A stretch of DNA of 55,147 bases from contig JARXAF010000074.1 of NCBI GenBank assembly GCA_029865985.1, forward strand, positions 1-55,147, written 5' to 3'. The notes below the pieces were generated by a model. It did no database searches and was not told the DNA's origin. It saw only the letters and a list, made by a program, of their open reading frames with translations. The stretch is from Verrucomicrobiota bacterium. GTDB lineage: Bacteria > Verrucomicrobiota > Verrucomicrobiia > Limisphaerales > UBA9464. Positions 27,207 through 33,953 of the stretch are shown here, piece after piece (position 1 is the first letter of the stretch; each line of letters starts with the position of its first letter). The translations under genes were made by a program, and so were the position numbers.

Positions 27207-28220
27207 GTGAACGTTGCTGCACCACTCGAAACCTCGGTCCACTCGCGAAACCTGCGTGGGTGGGTGAAGGTCGCCAGCGACTTGGTCAAGGCCCGCTTGA
27301 CCTTGATGGTCGTGCTGACCACTTGGATGGGGTTTTCACTGGGTTCGCCGGAATCCTCGGATGGGATGAGTTGTGTACATGCCATCATCGGCACATCGCT
27401 GTTGGCGGCCGGGGCCTCGGCCCTCAACCAATGGTGGGAAAGTGATCTGGATGCTCGTATGCGGCGGACCGCTTCGAGGCCCATTCCGGCCGGCATCCTG
27501 ACACCCTTGACCGTGCTGGCTTTCGGGGTCGCCATTTCCATTGTGGGTTTGGCTTGGCTGGTGTTCGCCGTAAACCTCCTGACGGCCTTTTTGGGGGCGC
27601 TGACCTTGGCGACCTACGTTTTTCTCTACACCCCGCTGAAGCAAACGACGGAACTCAACACCTGGGTGGGTGCCATTCCGGGAGCTCTGCCTCCCCTCAT
27701 GGGTTGGACTGCGGCGACGGGCCAACTCGGGGCAGGGGGGTGGTCCTTGTTTGCCATCCTGTTTTTCTGGCAATTGCCTCATTTCATGGCGATCGCCTGG
27801 TTGTATCGGGATGAGTACGCCCAGGCCGGCTTCCGGATGCTTTCGGGTCGCGACCCCGATGGTCGACGTTCCGCATCGTCCGCCATCCGCAACACCATCG
27901 CCCTCATATTTGTGAGCATCGTGCCGTTTCTGCAGGGAATCAGTGGTCGCATCTACCTCTCGGTGGCGCTGGTGCTGGGTGGACTCTTCCTGATCCAGTC
28001 CATCCGCTTTGCACTCCTGCTCAACGTCATGTCGGCGCGGCGGTTGTTTTTCGCTTCAATTTTCTATCTTCCGATCATCTTGGCGGTCCTGGTCATGGAT
28101 CGAACTAAGGAAGTGTCTTCGAGAAGCTCATTACTTCGCGGAAGTTCAACAATTTCTGTACCACGCCCCGGAGTGTTTGTATTCAATCGGTGGTTCCGTC
28201 TTCCGGGAGACGGCGCCTGA
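27207..28220 (+). CDS. ctaB: protoheme IX farnesyltransferase (CtaB/COX10)
   Basis: About 337 residues. The UbiA-family motif NQWWESDLDARMRRTASRPIPAG gives the two Asp of NxxxDxxxD, and a second Asp-rich loop is YRDEYAQAGFRML. It converts protoheme to heme O. The GTG at 27207, ten bases after the ctaA stop, is the best start; a TTG at 27198 is possible, and the frame opening within ctaA is not. After the last helix (LPIILAVLVMD) comes a polar C-terminal tail of about 40 residues that is not usual for CtaB. Confidence 0.92.
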   Translation: MNVAAPLETSVHSRNLRGWVKVASDLVKARLTLMVVLTTWMGFSLGSPESSDGMSCVHAIIGTSLLAAGASALNQWWESDLDARMRRTASRPIPAGILTPLTVLAFGVAISIVGLAWLVFAVNLLTAFLGALTLATYVFLYTPLKQTTELNTWVGAIPGALPPLMGWTAATGQLGAGGWSLFAILFFWQLPHFMAIAWLYRDEYAQAGFRMLSGRDPDGRRSASSAIRNTIALIFVSIVPFLQGISGRIYLSVALVLGGLFLIQSIRFALLLNVMSARRLFFASIFYLPIILAVLVMDRTKEVSSRSSLLRGSSTISVPRPGVFVFNRWFRLPGDGA

Positions 28221-28231
28221 TTTTTCCATCT

Positions 28232-30052
28232 ATGCAATCCTCAGCATCCCACGCCCACACGAGCGCGACCGATTCATCGCACGGTCACGCACATCATGAG
28301 CCGGGTTTCTTCGGCAAGTACATCTTCAGCACCGACCACAAGGTGATCGGCATCCAGTACGGGGTGTCGTCGCTCCTGTTCCTGATGTTCGGGTTTTTGC
28401 TGATGCTGGTGATGCGCTTCCAATTGGCCAATCCGGGCAAAGCCATCCCGGTGGTTGGGGCTTTGCTCGAGAAGGTTCTCGGCGAAGACATGGCCAAGGG
28501 AGGCATCATGGGGGGTGACCTCTACAATTCCTTCGGTGCCATGCACGGCACCATCATGGTGTTCTTGGCCATCGTTCCCGTGCTCTTCGGCGCCTTCGGC
28601 AACTACGTCACGCCGCTGCAAATCGGCGCGCCCGACATGGCCTTCCCCCGGTTGAACATGGCGAGCTTCCACTGCTACTTCCTCGGTGGCGTGGTGATGT
28701 TCGCAAGCTTCTTCACCCCGGGTGGCGCTGCTCGCTCCGGCTGGACTTCCTACTCCCCTCTGGCTTCCGTGACGGATTTGGCCAACCGGTTTGATGGTCA
28801 GACCTACTGGCTGATGGGCATGGTGCTCCTGATCACCTCCTCGCTGTTGGGTTCGGTGAACTTCATCGCCACCATCATCCAGTTGCGTTGCCGCGGCATG
28901 AGTTGGATGCGGATGCCCTTCTTTGTGTGGGCGCAGTTTGTGACCGGATTCTTGCTGCTGTTGGCCTTCCCGCCGCTGGAAGCCGCTGGTTTGATGCAGT
29001 TGATGGACAACTTGTTTGGCAGCTCCTTCTTCCTGCCCCAAGGCCTGGTGGTGAACGGTACCGCTTTGCCGGTGTCGGGTGGCGGCAGCCCGCTGCTCTG
29101 GCAACACCTGTTCTGGTTCCTCGGTCACCCCGAGGTGTACGTTCTCATCCTTCCGGCCATTGGAATTGTGGCTGAAGTGATCTCCAACAACATCCGTAAG
29201 CCGCTCTGGGGCTACAAGAGCATGGTCTATGCGGCCATGAGCATTGGTTTCCTCTCGTTCATTGTCTGGGCCCACCACATGTACCTCACGGGCATGGGCA
29301 CGAAGGTGGCGACCTTCTTCCAGACCACCACCATGATGATTTCGATCCCGTCGGTCATCATCTTGACGGCCTTGTTCATCTCGCTCTGGGGTGGATCGAT
29401 CCGCTTCAATTCGGCCTCGCTTTTCGCCCTGTCGTTCCTGCCGATGTTCGGTATTGGTGGTCTGACGGGTCTTCCGCTCGGCTTCAATGCATCCGACATC
29501 TTCTTGCACGATTCATATTACGTGATCGGCCACTTCCACTACGTCGTGGCCCCGGGAACGATGTTCGCTGTCTTCGCAGGCATTTACTACTGGTTCCCGA
29601 AGATCACGGGACGCCACATGAATGAGTTGCTGGGTAAGATTCATTGGGCTGGCTCGCTCTTCTTCATGAACTGCGTGTTCGCCCCGATGTTCATTCAGGG
29701 CTTCAAGGGCATGTCTCGTCGTATGTCCGACGGTGGCACCACCTACTTCGGACCGGATGCCGGCATCGGTGCTGACCCCGGCGTGTTGGGCTTGAACAAG
29801 ATGATCTTCATGTGCGCCATCGGTCTTGGAATCGCCCAGATCCCGTTCATCATTAATTTCTTCTCCAGTATCTTCGCAGGCAAGCGAACCACCTCGGACA
29901 ATCCGTGGCAGGCGACCACGCTGGAATGGGCCACGCCGACCCCGCCCCCGCACGGCAACTTCCTCCAAGAGCCGGTGGCCTACCGCGGCCCGTATGAGTA
30001 CAGCGTCCCTGGAGCCAAGACCGACTTCACCCCTCAGGGCGACAAGAACTGA
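28232..30052 (+). CDS. ctaD: cytochrome c oxidase subunit I, A-type
   Basis: 606 residues, twelve membrane helices. CuB and the His-Tyr crosslink are in FLGHPEVYVLILP, CuB histidines are in WAHHMY, and the heme a3/a ligands are in DSYYVIGHFHYV. The glutamate at the end of the D-channel seems to be replaced by the A2/A1-variant region around FFLGHPEVY, which I could not resolve by eye. The ATG at 28232 is used; the N-terminus then carries six histidines in residues 7-22 (SHAHTSA and SHGHAHHEP). Catalytic subunit of a proton-pumping terminal oxidase. Confidence 0.96.
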   Translation: MQSSASHAHTSATDSSHGHAHHEPGFFGKYIFSTDHKVIGIQYGVSSLLFLMFGFLLMLVMRFQLANPGKAIPVVGALLEKVLGEDMAKGGIMGGDLYNSFGAMHGTIMVFLAIVPVLFGAFGNYVTPLQIGAPDMAFPRLNMASFHCYFLGGVVMFASFFTPGGAARSGWTSYSPLASVTDLANRFDGQTYWLMGMVLLITSSLLGSVNFIATIIQLRCRGMSWMRMPFFVWAQFVTGFLLLLAFPPLEAAGLMQLMDNLFGSSFFLPQGLVVNGTALPVSGGGSPLLWQHLFWFLGHPEVYVLILPAIGIVAEVISNNIRKPLWGYKSMVYAAMSIGFLSFIVWAHHMYLTGMGTKVATFFQTTTMMISIPSVIILTALFISLWGGSIRFNSASLFALSFLPMFGIGGLTGLPLGFNASDIFLHDSYYVIGHFHYVVAPGTMFAVFAGIYYWFPKITGRHMNELLGKIHWAGSLFFMNCVFAPMFIQGFKGMSRRMSDGGTTYFGPDAGIGADPGVLGLNKMIFMCAIGLGIAQIPFIINFFSSIFAGKRTTSDNPWQATTLEWATPTPPPHGNFLQEPVAYRGPYEYSVPGAKTDFTPQGDKN

Positions 30053-30091
30053 CCGGTTCCATTCCCGATCCAACTCTTCAACGATTAGACA

Positions 30092-30943
30092 ATGGAAATC
30101 CCTTACACGTACAAAGCCCGTCCTGATACGGGCCTCTACAACGCCAAGGTGGGCATTTGGTTGTTCCTCGCCTCGGAAATCATGCTCTTCGGCGCTTTGT
30201 TCTCGGCGTACATTCTTCTCCGAGTCAGTGCACCGGTTGGTTTCTGGCCGGACCTGGCGCTGGCTTGGCCGCGGGGTCTTTTGAACATTCCGATCGGTAC
30301 GTTCAATACGGCGGTGCTCATCACCTCTTCGGTGACGGTGGTTCTGGCTTGGGCGTCGCTCAAGATGAACAACTTCGCCCGCTTCCGCGTGTACATGGTC
30401 ATCACGGTGGTGTGCGCGTTTGCCTTCTTGGGTATCAAGTCCTTCGAGTACAACGACAAGTTCAGCCACTACGTGGTGCGCCTCAAGGACGGCAAGGCTT
30501 TGACCGGACATATCGAGGTCAATGGCAAGCACCCGGGCTTCTGGAACTTCCAGGACCAGTGGGATGTCGCCAAGTTGGCGGACCAGAAGGTGGATAAGAT
30601 CAAGGTGGAGGTAGATCCTGAACGCGATATCCACGGTCACGCCAAGAAGCACGCCGGCCATGACCACGAGGTCCGCGAAATCGCTGTTTCGGACATCCAG
30701 TTCCTGGGTTCCTACACGCCTTCCACCCACCCGTTCTTCGCGGTGTACTTCCTGATCACCGCTTTGCACGGCTTGCACGTGCTGGGTGGTGCGTTGGTTC
30801 TCGGCTACTTTGCTTTCCCAGGTGCCAAGATGTGGAAATCGAACCCGGAACAGTTCATCAACCGCATCGAGGTGGGTGGCTTGTTCTGGCACTTCGTTGA
30901 CCTGGTCTGGATCTTCTTGTTCCCGGTGGTGTACCTCCTCTGA
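30092..30943 (+). CDS. ctaE: cytochrome c oxidase subunit III with a large His-rich soluble insertion
   Basis: 283 residues, against about 200 for short bacterial subunit III. The helices match the family (KVGIWLFLASEIMLFGALFSAY, FNTAVLITSS, HPFFAVYFLITALHGLHVLGG, GLFWHFVDLVWIFLFPVVYL). Between the third and fourth helices, residues about 122-207 form an extra soluble segment that is highly charged and includes HGHAKKHAGHDH (181-192). Subunit III stabilises subunit I and proton uptake. Start ATG at 30092, 39 bp after ctaD. Confidence 0.93.
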   Translation: MEIPYTYKARPDTGLYNAKVGIWLFLASEIMLFGALFSAYILLRVSAPVGFWPDLALAWPRGLLNIPIGTFNTAVLITSSVTVVLAWASLKMNNFARFRVYMVITVVCAFAFLGIKSFEYNDKFSHYVVRLKDGKALTGHIEVNGKHPGFWNFQDQWDVAKLADQKVDKIKVEVDPERDIHGHAKKHAGHDHEVREIAVSDIQFLGSYTPSTHPFFAVYFLITALHGLHVLGGALVLGYFAFPGAKMWKSNPEQFINRIEVGGLFWHFVDLVWIFLFPVVYLL

Positions 30944-30951
30944 TTGAATTT

Positions 30952-31317
30952 ATGAGCCAACACAGCACTTCCTCTTCGGCCTCGCATGGCGACGATCACG
31001 ATCACGATATCGCCGCCCATGTCCGGACCTACATGATCATTTTCGGTGCATTGCTCGTCGGGACCATCCTGACGGTGGCGATGTATTACGTCGACTTCAG
31101 CAGCATGGCTTTGACCGTGGCTGTTGCCCTGTTCATCGCGTCGATCAAGGCGTTTCTGGTGGCCGGGTACTTCATGCATCTCCTTTCTGAAAAGAAACTG
31201 GTGTACGGAGTTCTGGTTCTTTCGGCGATTTTCTTCGTTGCACTGATGGGGTTGACCCTCTGGGGTAGCAATGATTTGCCCAGGAATTCGGTGACCAAGA
31301 CCTTGTATGTCCCTTAA
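30952..31317 (+). CDS. ctaF: cytochrome c oxidase subunit IV (CtaF-like)
   Basis: 121 residues with three membrane helices (MIIFGALLVGTILTVAMYYV, LTVAVALFIASIKAFLVAGYFMHL, VYGVLVLSAIFFVALMGLTLW). The IKAFLVAGYFMHL stretch is the signature of the bacterial subunit IV / COX4 prokaryotic family. The N-terminus is rich in His and Asp (HGDDHDHDIAAH). Its end overlaps the next small gene by 11 bases. Confidence 0.9.
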   Translation: MSQHSTSSSASHGDDHDHDIAAHVRTYMIIFGALLVGTILTVAMYYVDFSSMALTVAVALFIASIKAFLVAGYFMHLLSEKKLVYGVLVLSAIFFVALMGLTLWGSNDLPRNSVTKTLYVP

Positions 31318-31513
31318 GGCTTTCCACATCGTGTTCGTCGCAGCCTCGGTGGTCCTGATGGCATTCTTGAGCGGTTGGAGTTTCCTGTCTTATCAGGAGA
31401 CCCGCTCATCGGAATACCTCGTCTGGAGCCTGTGTGCGGCCTGCTCGGTGGTGGGCCTTATGGTCTACGGTCGTTTCTTTCTCAGGAAGCTTCGCAACAT
31501 TAGTTTTCTATGA
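31307..31513 (+). CDS. small two-helix membrane protein in the oxidase operon
   Basis: 68 residues with two membrane helices (HIVFVAASVVLMAFLSGWSF, YLVWSLCAACSVVGLMVYG) and a basic C-terminus (RFFLRKLRN). It overlaps ctaF by 11 bases and the next gene by 4 (ATGA), which argues that it is translated. I do not recognise it; it may be an extra oxidase subunit or an assembly factor. Composition matches its neighbours. Confidence 0.75.
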   Translation: MSLKAFHIVFVAASVVLMAFLSGWSFLSYQETRSSEYLVWSLCAACSVVGLMVYGRFFLRKLRNISFL

Positions 31514-31761
31514 AACTCCGTTCAGGAATGGCCGGTTTGTTGGGCGTCGCGCTGTTGTCAACGCCTTCCCTGAGTGCCTGTACGGCTTGCTTTGGCAAGA
31601 CGGATGAGGCTCTGGCTCAAGGGATGAATGCGGGCATCTACGTGATGCTGGCCTTCGTGGCGGCAGCTTGGGTTCTCTTTGGAAGTTTCTTTGTTTTTAT
31701 TGCCCGCCGCTCCAAGCGTGTGAACGCCGAGACGGATGCGGGTGAGTCTCGCTCGGTTTGA
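31510..31761 (+). CDS. small membrane protein with N-terminal Cys motif
   Basis: 83 residues. A signal-like N-terminus leads to STPSLSACTACFGK, a CxxC pair, followed by one membrane helix (IYVMLAFVAAAWVLFGSFFVF) and a basic then acidic tail. After export, the CxxC would sit in the periplasm near the membrane, a plausible copper or thiol-redox site. A lipobox reading at LSAC is possible. ATGA overlap with the upstream small gene. Family not recognised. Confidence 0.72.
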   Translation: MKLRSGMAGLLGVALLSTPSLSACTACFGKTDEALAQGMNAGIYVMLAFVAAAWVLFGSFFVFIARRSKRVNAETDAGESRSV

Positions 31762-31785
31762 TAGATTTCAATTTTTCGGAAATAC

Positions 31786-32559
31786 ATGACCTCTCTACTT
31801 CGATATTTTGGAATGCCTGAAGTGGCTTCGGCACATGGTAAGGGCATCGATGAGTTGATCCTTTATGTGCACTTGCTCATGGCGGCGCTGTTCGTGGGAT
31901 GGCTCGGTTACTTCCTGCTAGTCATGGTGCGCTTCAACAAGTCTGCTAATCCCAAGGCGGACTACGTGGGTGTCCGCAGCCACGCGTCGACCTACCTCGA
32001 AATCGGTGTGGCAATGGTGGAGGCCGTCTTGTTGATCGGCCTCGCTGTGCCTCTTTGGGCCAAGGCGGTCGACAATCCTCCTGGGGCCGATCAGAAGCCG
32101 GTAGAAATCCAGGTGATGGCTCAGCAGTTCGCGTGGGCGGCCCATTTTCCGGGTACTGATGGCAAGTGGGGCAAGCAAGACACCAAGTTTGCCGATCGTC
32201 TCAACCCGTTTGGTATCGACAACAATGATGCCGATGCCAAGGACGACATTTCCTTGGTGACCGAAGCCTTCTTGCTGCCGGTCAATCGTCCGGTGATTGC
32301 CAAGACTTCCAGCATGGATGTCATCCACTGCTTCAAGGTGCCGTCCATGCGCGTGACCCAAGACGTGATTCCGGGTCTGTCCATTCCTGTTCACTTCACG
32401 CCCACCAAGATCGGAGATTACACCATCACCTGTGCGCAGTTGTGCGGCAATGGACACTCTTCGATGAAGGGTGTCTTCAAGGTGGTTTCGCAGGCTGACT
32501 ACGACAAGTGGTTCGCTGAGAAATCCAAGGCGGGTGGCGGTGGCGGCAGCTTTGAATAA
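31786..32559 (+). CDS. ctaC: cytochrome c oxidase subunit II (CuA)
   Basis: 257 residues. Two N-terminal membrane helices (about 22-48 and 68-92), then a cupredoxin CuA domain. CuA ligands are H181 (DVIHCF), C216, C220, H224 and M227 in CAQLCGNGHSSMKG. Gln218 takes the place of the usual Glu, which contributes only a backbone carbonyl. There is no fused cytochrome c domain, so this is aa3- rather than caa3-type. There is no obvious cleavable signal. The gene comes after ctaF and the small genes rather than first. Confidence 0.94.
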   Translation: MTSLLRYFGMPEVASAHGKGIDELILYVHLLMAALFVGWLGYFLLVMVRFNKSANPKADYVGVRSHASTYLEIGVAMVEAVLLIGLAVPLWAKAVDNPPGADQKPVEIQVMAQQFAWAAHFPGTDGKWGKQDTKFADRLNPFGIDNNDADAKDDISLVTEAFLLPVNRPVIAKTSSMDVIHCFKVPSMRVTQDVIPGLSIPVHFTPTKIGDYTITCAQLCGNGHSSMKGVFKVVSQADYDKWFAEKSKAGGGGGSFE

Positions 32560-32585
32560 GCGGAGTGGTTGAGTTTGCCGTTTCG

Positions 32586-32617
32586 GCCGCTGGTTTGAGA
32601 CCGGCGGCCTTTTTTTT
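32586..32617 (+). terminator. rho-independent terminator after ctaC
   Basis: The stem GCCGCTGGT/ACCGGCGGC (one G-T pair) with loop TTGAG is followed by a C and then eight T (32610-32617). It starts 27 bp after the ctaC stop and ends 11 bp before the SCO ATG. It probably ends most oxidase transcripts and leaves SCO and DUF420 at lower expression, or they have their own promoter. Confidence 0.8.
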
Positions 32618-32627
32618 CGATCACCAA

Positions 32628-33227
32628 ATGGAGTCCATTATCCAAAGGGGTTTGTGGGGAGCCCTGATTGCCAGCCTGCTGGCAGTCTCGGTGGCCTATT
32701 TCCGATCCCTGGGTGCGCCACCCATTCTGAGTGAGCTTCATGATTTTTCTTTGACGAATCAGTTGGGGAATCCGGTCACCCGGGCTTCGTTGCGGGGTCG
32801 GATCAGCGTCGTGAATGTGGTGTTTTCTCGATGCCCCACCCAATGCCGGCGTTTGTCGGCCCAGATGCAGCGTATTCAGTCACGCATCCCATCCGGGGTG
32901 CGATTGCTCACGCTCACCGCCGACCCGGAACATGACACCCCTGAAGTCTTGAAGCGCTACGGTCTGGAGTATCAGGTGTCTTCGGACAAATGGTGGATGC
33001 TCACCGGTCGCAAATCCGAGGTGTATCGTGTGGCGGTCGCTGATCTGAAATTCGCGGTGGTCGAGTCGGGTGAGCCTTCTCCGAAGATTGAGGACTTGTT
33101 CATCCATTCGGCCGATTTCGGCGTGCTGGATTCCGAGGGGCGCTTGCGATTCGTCATCCACAGTGAAGATTCAGATGCCGAGGATCAGGTCCTCCGATCG
33201 GTGAAGCGTCTCAAAGGTATTCTATGA
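32628..33227 (+). CDS. SCO1/SenC family copper chaperone
   Basis: 199 residues. One N-terminal membrane anchor (about 8-24), then a thioredoxin-like fold with copper ligands C69 and C73 (FSRCPTQC) and H160 (LFIHSADF). It delivers copper to the CuA site of subunit II. I chose the ATG at 32628 because an extension to 32565 runs across the ctaC terminator. Its stop overlaps the next start (ATGA). Confidence 0.93.
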   Translation: MESIIQRGLWGALIASLLAVSVAYFRSLGAPPILSELHDFSLTNQLGNPVTRASLRGRISVVNVVFSRCPTQCRRLSAQMQRIQSRIPSGVRLLTLTADPEHDTPEVLKRYGLEYQVSSDKWWMLTGRKSEVYRVAVADLKFAVVESGEPSPKIEDLFIHSADFGVLDSEGRLRFVIHSEDSDAEDQVLRSVKRLKGIL

Positions 33228-33655
33228 ACCCCTCCTTGAACCTCTTACCTCTCATCAACGCTTCTTTGAATGGGTTGGCCGGCATCCTTCTGGTCGCGGG
33301 TCTGATCCACATCAAGGCCGGACGTCGCGAAGCCCATCGCAAGTGCATGGTGGCGGCATTCATCACCTCATGTGTCTTCCTGCTGCTGTACCTCGTGCAC
33401 AAGTACTTGCTGCAGTCGGTCCACACGCCGTTCAAGGGGCCCGATTTTCTGCGGCCGTGGTATTACGCGATGCTCTTCTCACACATCCTTCTCGCTGCCG
33501 CCGTTCCGGTGTTGGCCTGGATCACTCTGCGTCGGGGTAGTGCCGGCGATTTGGAACGCCACAAGAAGATCGCCCGCTGGACCTGGCCCATTTGGATGTA
33601 TGTCTCGATCACCGGGGTGTTGGTGTATCTGGTGCTCTATCAGATCTGGCCCTGA
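33224..33655 (+). CDS. DUF420 membrane protein (CtaM-like)
   Basis: 143 residues with four membrane helices: LNGLAGILLVAGLIHIKAGR, CMVAAFITSCVFLLLYLVHKY, WYYAMLFSHILLAAAVPVLAW and WPIWMYVSITGVLVYLVLYQ. Conserved polar sites are H-K in IHIKAGRREAHRKCM and LFSHI. DUF420 includes Bacillus CtaM, which is needed for aa3 oxidase function, and its place beside SCO fits. ATGA-coupled to SCO. Confidence 0.9.
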   Translation: MNPSLNLLPLINASLNGLAGILLVAGLIHIKAGRREAHRKCMVAAFITSCVFLLLYLVHKYLLQSVHTPFKGPDFLRPWYYAMLFSHILLAAAVPVLAWITLRRGSAGDLERHKKIARWTWPIWMYVSITGVLVYLVLYQIWP

Positions 33656-33784
33656 CTCAGGGTTGGAGGCAGGTGAGCGGTGGTCTGTTCAGGACTCTGT
33701 CCCTAGCCCCCCGCTGAAGACTCAGATGGCTGGATCCGCTATCCACCATCCGGGTCGATTGCTTCGCCATAAAATGAAGGATTT

Positions 33785-33825
33785 GGGTATCGGACGAAGG
33801 CAGTGATTCAGTCCGATACCCTTTT
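33785..33825 (+). terminator. strong rho-independent terminator after the oxidase locus
   Basis: A perfect 11-bp stem GGGTATCGGAC/GTCCGATACCC with a 15-base loop is followed directly by TTTT, 130 bp after the DUF420 stop. A second 6-bp hairpin (GCGGAG/CTCCGC, 33826-33841) follows, which could also stop ispG transcripts coming the other way. I see nothing recognisable in 33656-33780. Confidence 0.8.
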
Positions 33826-33880
33826 GCGGAGGGCGCTCCGCACCCAGTAGAGCAGGGTGGAACCCAGTGAGGCAGGGCAT

Positions 33881-33953
33881 CTAGCCGCCTCACGCGGTGT
33901 CTAGCCGCCTCACGCGGTGTCAGGCCGCCTCACGCGGTGTCAGGCCGCCTCAG
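33881..33953. repeat. 20-bp tandem repeat duplicating the ispG 3' end
   Basis: Three full 20-bp units and part of a fourth: CTAGCCGCCTCACGCGGTGT twice (33881, 33901), then CAGGCCGCCTCACGCGGTGT (33921), then CAGGCCGCCTCAG (33941). The partial copy is the end of ispG itself: on the minus strand it reads GAG GCG GCC TGA. Each unit also holds the small dyad CCGC-CTCAC-GCGG. The array looks like slippage expansion of the gene end into the intergenic region. Confidence 0.9.

Noticed and set aside
28274-29509. Minus-strand open frame opposite ctaD
   Set aside because: A His/Glu/Arg-rich shadow of a highly conserved oxidase gene; no motif and no suitable start.
28232-33655. A caa3-type oxidase or alternative complex III supercomplex locus
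   Set aside because: Subunit II has no cytochrome c domain and no act-type or bc1 genes are present, so only an aa3-type oxidase is supported.
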